This document shows positions 25,878 to 34,468 of a stretch of 64,000 bases of DNA, piece after piece (within the stretch, counting starts at the first letter, position 1; every line of letters begins with the position of its first letter). The DNA comes from Paenibacillus wulumuqiensis. Its GTDB lineage: Bacteria; Bacillota; Bacilli; Paenibacillales; Paenibacillaceae. Where the stretch lies: positions 372,001 through 436,000 of the forward strand of contig NZ_LAQP01000004.1 of assembly GCF_000971965.1 (NCBI RefSeq). The letters are read 5' to 3'. A program made the translations under genes and the position numbers. The notes under the pieces are model-generated. The model was not told the DNA's origin, searched no databases, and saw only the letters and a program-made list of their open reading frames with translations.

Positions 25878-26906
25878 ATGAAAGCAGAAGGTACTATTGA
25901 CCAACAAACACGGCACGGGAAGCTCGGCTTGTCCGATGCCCAGGCTATTGAAATTTATCGATATATGATGATGGCGCGCAAGTTCGATGAACGTTCATTG
26001 CTGCTGCAGCGCGCCGGTAAAATTAATTTCCACGTCTCCGGCGTAGGCCAGGAAGCGGCCCAGGTAGGCGCGGCTTTTGCACTGGACCGGGAAAAGGACT
26101 ATTTCCTGCCGTATTACCGTGACTATGGATTTGTGCTGTCTGTGGGTATGACTGCACGCGACCTGATGCTGTCGGCATTCGCCAAAGCGGAAGATCCGAA
26201 CAGTGCCGGCCGCCAGATGCCGGGTCACTTTGGCAGCAAGCGTCTGCGTATCGTGACAGGCTCCAGCCCGGTAACGACGCAGGTTCCTCATGCGGTCGGC
26301 GTCGCGCTGGCAGCGAAGATGAAGAAGCAGGAGCTGGTATCGTTCGTTACTTTTGGCGAAGGTTCCAGCAACCAGGGAGACTTCCATGAGGGCTGCAACT
26401 TTGCCGGCGTACATAAACTGCCGGTTATTATCATGTGCGAGAATAACCAGTACGCCATCTCCGTACCGGTACACAAGCAGCTCAGCGGCAAGATCAGTGA
26501 CCGTGCACTCGGTTACGGCTTCCCCGGCATCCGGGTTGATGGCAACGATGTACTGGAAGTATATGCAGCCGTCAAGGAAGCGCGCGAGCGTGCGATTCGT
26601 GGCGAAGGACCGACGCTGATCGAGGCTATGGTCTATCGTCTGTCCCCGCACTCCACTTCCGATAATGATCTGGCTTACCGGACCAAGGAAGAAGTCGATG
26701 CCAACTGGGAAAAGGATGGTCTGCCGAAATACAAGCAGTATCTAATCGACTGCGGCATCTGGAACGAAGAGCAGGATCAGGCATTGCAAAAAGAATGCAC
26801 CGAAATTATGAAAGAAGCGACGGAGTATGCGGACAATGCCCCTTATCCGAGCGCGGATGACCTGCTGAAGCACGTATTTGCAGGGGACGGGGAGGATGTT
26901 CAGTAA
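25878..26906 (+). CDS. bkdAA: Branched-chain 2-oxoacid dehydrogenase E1 alpha subunit
   Basis: Thiamine-diphosphate-binding alpha chain that decarboxylates 2-oxo acids of valine, leucine and isoleucine. Landmarks: GQEAAQVGAAFAL, LPYYRDYGFVLS, GRQMPGHFG, GSSPVTTQVPHAVG, and the thiamine/metal motif FGEGSSNQGDFHEGCNFA followed by ENNQYAISVP. The C-terminal YRLSPHSTSDND contains the phosphorylation-loop equivalent. These closely follow Bacillus BkdAA. ATG 25878 is chosen since the AAGGAGGT (25863-25870) lies eight bases before it; ATG 25860 would contain that site. Its stop overlaps the next start by one base. Confidence 0.94.
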   Translation: MKAEGTIDQQTRHGKLGLSDAQAIEIYRYMMMARKFDERSLLLQRAGKINFHVSGVGQEAAQVGAAFALDREKDYFLPYYRDYGFVLSVGMTARDLMLSAFAKAEDPNSAGRQMPGHFGSKRLRIVTGSSPVTTQVPHAVGVALAAKMKKQELVSFVTFGEGSSNQGDFHEGCNFAGVHKLPVIIMCENNQYAISVPVHKQLSGKISDRALGYGFPGIRVDGNDVLEVYAAVKEARERAIRGEGPTLIEAMVYRLSPHSTSDNDLAYRTKEEVDANWEKDGLPKYKQYLIDCGIWNEEQDQALQKECTEIMKEATEYADNAPYPSADDLLKHVFAGDGEDVQ

Positions 26907-27889
26907 TGGCTATGATGGAATATATCGATGCGATTCGCCTGGCGATGAAGGAAGAAATGGCGCTGGACGAGAATGTATTTGTACTCGGTGAAGATGTAGG
27001 CGTCAAAGGCGGCGTATTTACAACAACCAAGGGACTGCAGGAAATCTACGGGGAAGACCGCGTTATGGATACTCCGCTGTCCGAGTCTGCGATCGCAGGC
27101 GTAGCGATTGGTGCCGCTATGTACGGAATGAAGCCGATTGCCGAAATGCAGTATTCGGACTTCATGCTGCCTGCGACCAACCAGATCATCAGCGAAGCGG
27201 CCAAAATCCGTTACCGTTCCAATAACGACTGGAGCTGTCCGATCGTCGTACGTGCGCCAATCGGTGGCGGTATCTTTGGCGGATTGTATCACTCCCAGTG
27301 TATGGAATCGGTGTTCTTTGGAACCGCCGGTCTCAAGATCGTAGCGCCGTATTCGGCTTATGATGCCAAGGGACTGCTCAAAGCAGCCATTCGCGACCCG
27401 GACCCTGTGCTCTTTTTTGAAAATAAAAAATGCTACAAGCTGATCAAGGGCGATGTGCCAGAAGATGATTATGTCGTACCGCTCGGCAAAGCCAATCTGC
27501 TGCGTGAAGGCGATGATATTACGGTCATCAGCTACAGTCTGCCGCTGCACTTTATTATGCAGGCTGCCGAAGAGCTGGAGCAGGAAGGCATTACCAGTCA
27601 TGTACTGGATCTGCGCACCATTCAGCCGCTGGATCGTCAGGCGATTATCGATGCAGCCCGCCGCACTGGCAAAGTGCTAATCGTGCATGAAGACAATCTG
27701 ACCGGTGGTGTCGGCGGTGAAGTCGCTGCCATTATCGCGGAAGAATGCCTGTTCGATCTGGATGCTCCGATCCGCCGTCTGGCAGGTCCGGATGCACCGG
27801 CGATGCCGATTAACCCGCCGCAGGAAAAAGCGTATATGCTGAACAAGGATAAAGTAAAAGCAGCGATGCGTGATCTGGCCCTGTTTTAA
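26906..27889 (+). CDS. bkdAB: Branched-chain 2-oxoacid dehydrogenase E1 beta subunit
   Basis: Beta chain of the E1 heterotetramer, 327 residues, the expected size. Conserved segments: MKEEMALDENVFVLGEDVG, MDTPLSESAIAGVAIGAAM with the catalytic glutamate, EMQYSDFMLPATNQI, and RAPIGGGIFGGLYHSQ with its histidine. The transketolase C-terminal domain includes SHVLDLRTIQPLD and VHEDNLTGGVG. TAATG overlap with bkdAA implies translational coupling and equal stoichiometry. A hairpin with a T tract follows before the E2 gene. Confidence 0.94.
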   Translation: MAMMEYIDAIRLAMKEEMALDENVFVLGEDVGVKGGVFTTTKGLQEIYGEDRVMDTPLSESAIAGVAIGAAMYGMKPIAEMQYSDFMLPATNQIISEAAKIRYRSNNDWSCPIVVRAPIGGGIFGGLYHSQCMESVFFGTAGLKIVAPYSAYDAKGLLKAAIRDPDPVLFFENKKCYKLIKGDVPEDDYVVPLGKANLLREGDDITVISYSLPLHFIMQAAEELEQEGITSHVLDLRTIQPLDRQAIIDAARRTGKVLIVHEDNLTGGVGGEVAAIIAEECLFDLDAPIRRLAGPDAPAMPINPPQEKAYMLNKDKVKAAMRDLALF

Positions 27890-27907
27890 TATCCGATCTA
27901 TTAAAAC

Positions 27908-27948
27908 AGCTGCCGTCAGACCGGTCCAACCGGGGAACGGCAGCTTTT
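27908..27948 (+). terminator. Intra-operon hairpin between bkdAB and bkdB
   Basis: AGCTGCCGT (27908-27916) pairs perfectly with ACGGCAGCT (27937-27945), with a nested CCGGT/ACCGG-type helix inside, followed by TTTT. It ends only 14 bases before the E2 start, so it may attenuate E2 or stabilise the upstream message. Confidence 0.6.
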
Positions 27949-27961
27949 AGGAGTGAATATA

Positions 27962-29377
27962 ATGTCCCAAAAAGGAAATCCGACCGATGTCGTGATGCCG
28001 CAGCTCGCCGAGTCGCTGGTATCCGCCACAATCGCCAAATGGCTCAAACAGCCCGGTGAATCTGTCGATCAGTACGAACCGATCTGTGAAGTTATTACGG
28101 ATAAAGTAAACGCCGAGATTCCTTCCGTGCTGGAGGGGATTATGGGTGAACATCTCGCAGCCGAAGGACAGGAAGTGGCTGTCGGTGAAGTGATCTGCCA
28201 GATCTATACGGAAGCCGGCGCTGCAGAGAGCGCTTCTGCTCCTGCCGCTGCCTCCACACCGGCACCAGCCGCTGCACCAGCGCAGCAATCGGAGCCTATC
28301 GTATCAACGGCGACTCCCGTGCAGCGTACAGCTGCTCCACAGCAGCAGTCCCAGCCTGCAGCAGCAGCGGGTGCAATGGCCGGTCGTTACTCACCAGCCG
28401 TGCAATCCCTTGCTTCCGAGCATGGACTCAATCTGTCCCTGATTCAGGGTACGGGTGCAGGTGGACGCATTACCCGTCGCGATGTACTCAAAGCGCTGGA
28501 GAATGGGACAGCTCAAGCTGCTGCCGTTCAGCAGCCTGCTGCACCATCCGCTCCGGCAGCGCAGTCGGAACCTGCTGCGTCCACGACCGACTATGCGGTA
28601 CGTAATTCCGGAATGCATCTGAGCGAGACACCGGCGATTCAGAAAATCGAGCTGGAGCAGGCCGAGACCGCACCGGCACGTGGAGAGCATCTGATTAATG
28701 TCACTCCGCTGCGCAACGCGATCGCCCGCAATATGCGTCAGAGCGTATCCGAGATTCCTCATGCATGGACGATGATCGAAGTGGATGTGACCAATCTGGT
28801 CATGCTGCGCAACAAGCTCAAAGAGGAATTCAAGCGCAGTGAAGGCATTACACTGACCTACCTGCCTTTCCTGATCAAAGCGGTCGTCAATGCGATTAAG
28901 GATTATCCAATTATGAACTCCGTCTGGGCTGTGGACAAAATTATCGTCAAGCGCGATATCAACGTCTCGCTGGCTGTCGGTACCGAAGATTCGGTGATGA
29001 CGCCGGTTATCCAGCGTGCCGATCAGAAGAACATCGCCGGTCTGGCACATGAGATCGAAGATCTGGCACGTCGTACCCGAGAAGGCAAGCTCAAACTGGA
29101 TGATATGCAGGGTGGTACATTTACCGTCAATAATACCGGTTCCTTTGGTTCCGTACTGTCCTATCCGATTATCAACTATCCACAGGCGGCGATTCTGACA
29201 TTTGAATCGATCGTGAAACGTCCGGTCGTGATCAATGACATGATCGGTGTCCGCTCGATGGTGAACCTGTGTCTGTCCCTGGATCATCGTATTCTCGATG
29301 GCGTGATCTGCGGACGTTTCCTGCAGCGGGTGAAGGACAATCTGGAAGGCTACAATATGGAGACCAAGTTGTATTAA
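27962..29377 (+). CDS. bkdB: Branched-chain 2-oxoacid dehydrogenase E2 (dihydrolipoyl acyltransferase)
   Basis: Core acyltransferase of the complex, 471 residues. One lipoyl domain (residues about 5-80) carries the lipoylation site EVITDKVNAEIPS. An alanine/proline/glutamine-rich linker follows, then the E1/E3-binding domain (YSPAVQSLASEHGLNLSLI and GTGAGGRITRRDVL). The catalytic domain has the trimer-forming ITLTYLPFLIKAV and the active-site LSLDHRILDGVICGRFL. ATG 27962 has an AGGAGTG site; the GTG nine bases upstream overlaps it. A strong terminator follows at 29406. It needs lipoate, and lipB is the next gene. Confidence 0.94.
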   Translation: MSQKGNPTDVVMPQLAESLVSATIAKWLKQPGESVDQYEPICEVITDKVNAEIPSVLEGIMGEHLAAEGQEVAVGEVICQIYTEAGAAESASAPAAASTPAPAAAPAQQSEPIVSTATPVQRTAAPQQQSQPAAAAGAMAGRYSPAVQSLASEHGLNLSLIQGTGAGGRITRRDVLKALENGTAQAAAVQQPAAPSAPAAQSEPAASTTDYAVRNSGMHLSETPAIQKIELEQAETAPARGEHLINVTPLRNAIARNMRQSVSEIPHAWTMIEVDVTNLVMLRNKLKEEFKRSEGITLTYLPFLIKAVVNAIKDYPIMNSVWAVDKIIVKRDINVSLAVGTEDSVMTPVIQRADQKNIAGLAHEIEDLARRTREGKLKLDDMQGGTFTVNNTGSFGSVLSYPIINYPQAAILTFESIVKRPVVINDMIGVRSMVNLCLSLDHRILDGVICGRFLQRVKDNLEGYNMETKLY

Positions 29378-29405
29378 GCTCCGGTTTGCGTTACATTGAA
29401 ATAAA

Positions 29406-29434
29406 GCAGGCAGCAGGTTGCTGCCTGCCCTTTT
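29406..29434 (+). terminator. Terminator after bkdB
   Basis: Perfect ten-base stem GCAGGCAGCA (29406-29415) / TGCTGCCTGC (29419-29428), three-base loop, followed by CCTTTT. Confidence 0.88.
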
Positions 29435-29570
29435 GAATGAAATGAATTCATGAATAGGCATAACAGGTATGTAAAGGTTGACAAACGTAACGGTTTTGTC
29501 GGCCTTTTGCTTATCATCCGGATAAGCCGATATGACAGGATGAATCATCAGGGAAGGAAGTGCTTTGTTG

Positions 29571-30281
29571 ATGGGGAAAACGATTCAGGTATCCTATACG
29601 CCGCTGATGGAATACGCAGCCGCATGGGACAAACAAAAGGAAATTGTACGTGGTATTGACGAAGGTGAACAGGGAGAGCAGCTGCTGATGCTTCAACATC
29701 CACCAACGTATACGATCGGTTCGCAGCGTCATCCCGAGCATTTATTATGGAGCGAAGAGGAACTGAGACAGCGGGGAATTGCCCTGTTTCAGATTGACCG
29801 CGGAGGAGATATTACATATCATGGCCCCGGTCAGCTGGTCGGTTATCCGATTCTGCTGCTGGACGCGGCCAAAGGCATAGATCCGCATCGTTATTTGCGC
29901 ACCCTGGAGCAGGTCATTATCGATTATCTGGCCGATCAGGGGATCGTGGCCGGACGCAAGGAAGAATACACCGGTGTATGGGTCGGCGATCTGAAGATCG
30001 CTGCGATCGGTATCAAGTTCAACAAATGCCGTAACCGTAAAGGCTTTATTACAAGTCACGGGTTTGCCTTCAATATTGCTTCCGGTATTCAGCAGGAGGG
30101 GTTCACAGGAATCATTCCATGCGGGATCGAGCAGTACGGGGTCACTTCACTGGAGGATATTACCGGCCGCCCGTATACGGTGGAGCAGGTGGCACAGGAT
30201 ATTGTGCCGCATTTTATGCGTCATTTTGAATATGAGCAGCCGGAACATGAGGCAAGCTTACAGCAGAGGCTGAATGATTGA
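29571..30281 (+). CDS. lipB: Octanoyl-[acyl carrier protein]:protein N-octanoyltransferase
   Basis: Transfers octanoate from acyl carrier protein to lipoyl domains, the first step of lipoate synthesis. Recognised by LQHPPTYTIGSQRHPEHLL, the substrate-binding RGGDITYHGPGQLVGYPI, the catalytic lysine in KIAAIGIKF, and the catalytic cysteine in GIIPCGI. About 236 residues. The start may be ATG 29571 or TTG 29565, both served by the GGAAGGAAG site. Position directly after the lipoyl-bearing E2 gene makes functional sense, although the terminator between them points to a separate transcript. Firmicutes often use LipM/LipL instead, so a LipB here is worth noting. Confidence 0.9.
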   Translation: MGKTIQVSYTPLMEYAAAWDKQKEIVRGIDEGEQGEQLLMLQHPPTYTIGSQRHPEHLLWSEEELRQRGIALFQIDRGGDITYHGPGQLVGYPILLLDAAKGIDPHRYLRTLEQVIIDYLADQGIVAGRKEEYTGVWVGDLKIAAIGIKFNKCRNRKGFITSHGFAFNIASGIQQEGFTGIIPCGIEQYGVTSLEDITGRPYTVEQVAQDIVPHFMRHFEYEQPEHEASLQQRLND

Positions 30282-30353
30282 GAACAGCACCGATGCGACC
30301 ATAGCGATCAGCATCAGGTAAATAAAAATACGAAACCATTTTTTCTGTTGCAT
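30258..30353 (-). CDS. Prli42-like stressosome-associated miniprotein
   Basis: A 31-residue protein, MQQKKWFRIFIYLMLIAMV followed by 12 residues ending IIQPLL. The lysine-rich start plus one transmembrane helix matches the Prli42 family, which anchors the stressosome at the membrane in Listeria and relatives. An AAAGGAG site lies eight bases before the ATG. Its 3' end overlaps the end of lipB by 24 bases on the opposite strand. The longer in-frame opening from 30470 has no ribosome site and is rejected. No stressosome (rsbRST) genes lie in the window. Confidence 0.75.
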   Translation of the reverse strand: MQQKKWFRIFIYLMLIAMVASVLFSIIQPLL

Positions 30354-30519
30354 TTCTGATGACTCCTTTATCTGTTCAATATAGAGTAGGCGTATGTCGG
30401 TAAAATAAATAATCATTTTTATCATACCGACTGCACAGTCGTTTTGCAAAGATTTTGGCCAGATAATCACAAGGACAAAGTGAAATTAATGTGACAACCA
30501 TCCAAAGGAGCGAATCATT

Positions 30520-31647
30520 GTGGTATCCGAAAGCAGATTAATCGAAGAATTCATGGAACTTGTACAAATCGACAGTGAGACCAAGCAGGAGCGCATTATT
30601 GCCGACCGCCTGACCGAGAAGCTGCTGGCGCTTGGCTTTACCGTTATTGAGGACGAATCGTCCCTGCGTACCGGTCATGGAGCAGGCAATCTGATTGCTA
30701 CTCTGGCTCCGAATACGGACGCGCCGATTCCGAAAATTTTCTTCACTTCCCATATGGATACGGTGAAGCCGGGCATCGGGATCAAGCCGGTCATGGACAG
30801 CGAAGGCTGGATCACGAGCGAAGGTGACACTATTCTGGGAGCGGATGACAAAGCCGGCGTGGCTGCGCTGTTCGAGATGATCCGGGTGCTGCAGGAACAG
30901 AATATTCCGCACGGCCAGATTCAGCTGGTCATCACAGCAGGCGAAGAGTCCGGACTGATGGGCGCGCGGGCAATGGACCCTGGATTGCTGGACGCGGACT
31001 TTGGTTATGCGCTGGATTCCAATGGAGCGGTAGGTACGATCGCAGTAGCGGCACCGACACAGGCACGTATCGTCATGGAGATCTATGGCAAGTCCGCTCA
31101 TGCCGGAGTGAATCCGGAAGACGGCATCAGTGCGATTCAGGTGGCCGGTAAAGCGATCTCGCGTATGAAGCTGGGCCGCATCGATCACGAGACCACAGCC
31201 AATATTGGCAAATTCGAAGGCGGAGGCGCGACGAATGTAGTATGTGACTATGCCCGTCTGGAAGCCGAAGCGCGCAGCCTTGTCCACGAGAAAGTGGAAG
31301 CGCAGCTGGCTGCGATGAAGGAATCACTGGAAAATACCTGTGCCGACTTTGGTGCTACTGCCAAGTTCCAGAGTGTGATCGTCTATCCGGGCTTCAAATT
31401 CACGGAAGAAGACGCGGTCGTACAGCTGGCTCAGCGTGCAGCGGCAAATCTCGGTCTGCCGAATGACATTTTCCATACCGGCGGCGGCAGTGATGCCAAC
31501 ATATTTAACGGCATGGGCGTACCGACAGCCAATCTGGCGGTTGGCTACGAAGAGATTCATACGACCAGTGAGCGCATTCACCGCAATGAGCTGATTAATG
31601 CAGCCCGTCTGGTGATCGAGATCGTACGCGAGACCGCGCGGCAATAG
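30520..31647 (+). CDS. M20-family peptidase (peptidase T-like, YqjE-like)
   Basis: Predicted cytosolic zinc aminopeptidase of the M20/peptidase T-like group, 375 residues. Metal ligands appear in FFTSHMDTV (first histidine and aspartate), LGADDKAGVAALFEM (bridging aspartate), TAGEESGLMGARAMD (catalytic glutamate pair) and the C-terminal GYEEIHTTSERI. The lid domain with YGKSAHAGVNPEDGISAI separates the two halves of the catalytic domain, and GGGSDANIFNGMGVPTANL is family-typical. GTG start with AAAGGAG at the right distance. It stands alone between lipB and nudF. Confidence 0.9.
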   Translation: MVSESRLIEEFMELVQIDSETKQERIIADRLTEKLLALGFTVIEDESSLRTGHGAGNLIATLAPNTDAPIPKIFFTSHMDTVKPGIGIKPVMDSEGWITSEGDTILGADDKAGVAALFEMIRVLQEQNIPHGQIQLVITAGEESGLMGARAMDPGLLDADFGYALDSNGAVGTIAVAAPTQARIVMEIYGKSAHAGVNPEDGISAIQVAGKAISRMKLGRIDHETTANIGKFEGGGATNVVCDYARLEAEARSLVHEKVEAQLAAMKESLENTCADFGATAKFQSVIVYPGFKFTEEDAVVQLAQRAAANLGLPNDIFHTGGGSDANIFNGMGVPTANLAVGYEEIHTTSERIHRNELINAARLVIEIVRETARQ

Positions 31648-31864
31648 GCCTGTTTTCTCTTTATCGATAATGTTTCGTTCATAATGAAAGTACGGAATTG
31701 TCAGCCCTTCTGTCTAAAAAAGCATAAAAATGTGTAAAGAGTTAGAGCTGCACTTTTGCAAGCTGCAGCTGATCCCAAGGAACCAAATCGAAATGTACTG
31801 CAGATCCAGATATGATCCATATCGGCAGAACGTTTACTTTTACTCATGCAATGGAGGGAATATA

Positions 31865-32431
31865 ATGGCTGAAAACAAAAATAAACAACTGAATGAAATC
31901 ACGCTGTCTACGGAATCCATTTACAAAGGCAAAATCATCTCCGTACAGGTCGATACCGTCAAGCTGCCAAACGGCGAGGAAAGCAAGCGCGAAGTGGTCA
32001 AGCACTCGGGAGCGGTCGCTGTACTGGCGATCCATAATGATCGCATGATCGTAGTGGAACAGTTCCGCCAGCCGCTGGGACGCACCCAGGTGGAGATTCC
32101 TGCCGGCAAGCTCGATCCGGGCGAAAAGCCGGAAGATGCAATCAACCGTGAACTCAAGGAAGAGACCGGCTATACCGCCAAAAGCATGAAGCTGCTGTTC
32201 TCCTTTTATACGTCACCGGGATTTGCCGATGAGATCATTCACCTCTATCTAGCGGATGAACTGACTGAGGGCGAAGCGGAGCTGGACGAAGACGAATTCC
32301 TGGAAGTAACCGAGATTACGCTGGAAGAAGCATTTGAGCAAATTCGCGACGGACGCATGAGCGATGCCAAGACCATTATGGCCGTACAGGCTTGGCAGCT
32401 GCTCAAATTGGGAGCCCAGCCGGGGCAATGA
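31865..32431 (+). CDS. nudF: ADP-ribose pyrophosphatase (Nudix)
   Basis: Nudix hydrolase cleaving ADP-ribose to AMP and ribose 5-phosphate, clearing reactive sugar nucleotides. The Nudix box runs from GKLDPGEKPEDAINREL to KEETGY with the required glycine, arginine and glutamates. The preceding VEQFRQPLGRTQVEIPAG with its proline and the following TSPGFADEIIHLYLA are typical of ADP-ribose-specific members. 188 residues. ATG 31865 follows GGAGGGAA; the opening from 31730 extends through a leader without ribosome site. The stop overlaps the EndoQ start in ATGA. Confidence 0.93.
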   Translation: MAENKNKQLNEITLSTESIYKGKIISVQVDTVKLPNGEESKREVVKHSGAVAVLAIHNDRMIVVEQFRQPLGRTQVEIPAGKLDPGEKPEDAINRELKEETGYTAKSMKLLFSFYTSPGFADEIIHLYLADELTEGEAELDEDEFLEVTEITLEEAFEQIRDGRMSDAKTIMAVQAWQLLKLGAQPGQ

Positions 32432-33612
32432 GTTCCCTGCAGCGGGTCTACGCCGATCTGCACATCCATATCGGGCGAAGTGAGGACGGCCAGTCGGTCA
32501 AGATCAGCGGCAGCCGCAACCTGACTTTTGCCAATATAGCCAAAGAGTCTTCCCAGCGTAAAGGTATTGGATTGATCGGCATTATCGATTGTCATTCACC
32601 GGGAGTGCAGCAGGATATTCGTCGTTATATCGCTTCCGGCGAAATGGTGGAATCTCCCGGCGGCGGAATTGTATATGGGGACACGACAATTCTGCTCGGC
32701 TCGGAGATCGAGATTCGGGAGCCCGGGTATCAGGAAGCGCATGTGCTTGTCTATTTCCGTGATCTGGAGCGAATGACTGATTTTAGCCGCTGGATGAGCG
32801 GGCATATGAAAAATCTGCAGCTCAGCTCCCAGCGTCTGTACGTCTCGTACCGGGAACTTCAGCAGCAGGTAAGGCAGCGGGATGGACTGTTCATCCCTGC
32901 GCATATGTTCACTCCGCATAAAGGCATCTATGGCAGTGTTACGCCGCGGATGAGCGATGTGCTGGATATGGACAAGATCGATGGCGGCGAACTCGGTCTG
33001 AGTGCCGACACGACGATGGCCGGCTATCTCAGCGAGCTGGACCCTTATCCGCTGTTGACCAACTCGGACGCCCATTCCCTCGGCAAGATTGGCCGGGAAT
33101 ATAATGTATTCCGAATGCAGGAGGCGAGCTTTGACGAATTCCGCCATGTACTGCAGGGTCATAACGGCAGAGGAATTGAAGCCAACTATGGTCTCGACCC
33201 GAGACTGGGCAAGTATCACCGTACCTACTGCAGCAACTGCGAGCATATTATCCATGAAGACGAGTCGGCACTGGAACGCTGCCCGTACTGCGGCAGTACG
33301 AAGCTGACAATAGGCGTACTGGACCGGATTCTCGGCATCGCCGACCGGGATGAGCCGCAGCCGCCTGCAAACCGGCCGCCGTATCGGTATCAGGTTCCGC
33401 TTGCCTTTATCCCCGGTCTGGGACCTGCCAAAATGAACCGGCTGCTGGAAGCGTTCGGCACCGAGATGAGTATTCTGCATGACACATCCCGCGACGAACT
33501 GGAAGCGGTGGTGGGAGCCGAGATTGCCCGTTATATCGAACTGGCCCGCAGCGGTAAGTTGACGCTCAGTGCAGGTGGCGGCGGTACGTACGGCAAAGTC
33601 GTTACCGGATAA
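32428..33612 (+). CDS. Endonuclease Q-like PHP-domain protein (YqxK family)
   Basis: Predicted endonuclease Q, which nicks DNA 5' of deaminated bases such as uracil and hypoxanthine. An N-terminal PHP domain gives the metal ligands in YADLHIHIGR, IIDCHSPG, LLGSEIEI, PAHMFTPHKG and LTNSDAHSLG. A zinc ribbon follows (CSNCEHI ... CPYCGS). The C-terminus carries a helix-hairpin-helix-like segment IPGLGPAKMNRLLEAFG. 394 residues. Assigning ATG 32428 gives the four-base ATGA overlap with nudF; the same pair is adjacent in related genomes. Both genes have housekeeping roles against damaged nucleotides. Confidence 0.85.
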   Translation: MSSLQRVYADLHIHIGRSEDGQSVKISGSRNLTFANIAKESSQRKGIGLIGIIDCHSPGVQQDIRRYIASGEMVESPGGGIVYGDTTILLGSEIEIREPGYQEAHVLVYFRDLERMTDFSRWMSGHMKNLQLSSQRLYVSYRELQQQVRQRDGLFIPAHMFTPHKGIYGSVTPRMSDVLDMDKIDGGELGLSADTTMAGYLSELDPYPLLTNSDAHSLGKIGREYNVFRMQEASFDEFRHVLQGHNGRGIEANYGLDPRLGKYHRTYCSNCEHIIHEDESALERCPYCGSTKLTIGVLDRILGIADRDEPQPPANRPPYRYQVPLAFIPGLGPAKMNRLLEAFGTEMSILHDTSRDELEAVVGAEIARYIELARSGKLTLSAGGGGTYGKVVTG

Positions 33613-33798
33613 AAGCTGAATAAGGAGCATTGTTGTACGTCATATCCCGGCAAAGAAGAAGTGCTGTTGCCTTTCTGCATGAGAGGAGACAACAGGCTTT
33701 ATCTTTGCCGGTTTTGACATTTCGCATTGTGCAGTACAGCAGGGAAATGAACAGGTTTTGCCCAGAGGCAACAATGCTGTGCAAGTGTACTAAAAAGT

Positions 33799-33828
33799 TT
33801 GACTTTGTCTTGGAACTCCCCCTATAAT
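33799..33828 (+). promoter_or_regulatory. Sigma-A promoter of fur
   Basis: TTGACT (33799-33804), 18-base spacer, TATAAT (33823-33828), 53 bases before the start codon. Very good match to the housekeeping consensus. No clear Fur box overlaps it. Confidence 0.8.
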
Positions 33829-33881
33829 AATTGGAGTGAGCATTCAAGCGATGCAGTGATTTCCACAGGGGGAGGGCAAAA

Positions 33882-34346
33882 ATGGAAGCACGGATCGATA
33901 AAATCAAACATCAATTACAATCCAAAGGTTACAAATTAACACCCCAGCGGGAAGCCACCGTCCGAGTGCTCCTTGAGAACGAAGAAGACCATCTGAGTGC
34001 CGAGGATGTATTTATGCTCGTGAAGCAAAAGGCTCCCGAAATCGGTCTGGCCACCGTTTACCGTACCCTCGAGCTTCTGAGTGAACTGCATGTCGTGGAG
34101 AAAATTAACTTCGGCGACGGTGTCGCACGTTATGACCTGCGTACCGATACAAGCAAGCACCATCATCATCATCTGATTTGCGTGCAATGCGGAAGTATGG
34201 ACGAGATCCGCGAAGACTGGTTGGGACCGCTCGAGGAGCGACTGGACAAGGAATTCGATTTCTCGGTTCTGGACCACCGGCTCGATTTTTATGGAGTCTG
34301 CTATCGCTGCAAGGACAAAGAGCAGCAGGACAATGGAATTGAATAG
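33882..34346 (+). CDS. fur: Fur-family metal-responsive repressor
   Basis: Ferric-uptake-type regulator, 154 residues. The winged-helix domain contains GYKLTPQREATVRVLLEN and the recognition helix region EIGLATVYRTLELLSE. The dimer/metal domain has the histidine cluster SKHHHHHLICVQCG, and CYRC near the end completes the structural zinc site. The locus between nudF/endoQ and xerD corresponds to that of Fur (YqkL) in Bacillus, favouring Fur over PerR or Zur. spoIIM, which normally precedes it, is missing. It is followed by a strong terminator. Confidence 0.9.
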   Translation: MEARIDKIKHQLQSKGYKLTPQREATVRVLLENEEDHLSAEDVFMLVKQKAPEIGLATVYRTLELLSELHVVEKINFGDGVARYDLRTDTSKHHHHHLICVQCGSMDEIREDWLGPLEERLDKEFDFSVLDHRLDFYGVCYRCKDKEQQDNGIE

Positions 34347-34362
34347 CTGAATTGGATACCAG

Positions 34363-34405
34363 AGACTCTCGCCCGATATTTGGCTGTTCGGGAGGGAGTC
34401 TTTTT
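34363..34405 (+). terminator. Terminator after fur
   Basis: Fourteen-position stem AGACTCTCGCCCGA (34363-34376) / TCGGGAGGGAGTCT (34388-34401), one internal mismatch and one G-T pair, followed by TTTTT. Confidence 0.88.
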
Positions 34406-34468
34406 GCCGTAACCATCTGTCCATAGACAGAAGGATCACCAAGTGACTGCAAAGGAGGCTGATTTCCA

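Noticed and set aside
33630-33827. 65-residue ORF before fur, considered as a spoIIM remnant
   Set aside because: It runs through the fur promoter, is not hydrophobic as SpoIIM is, and shares no recognisable segment with it.
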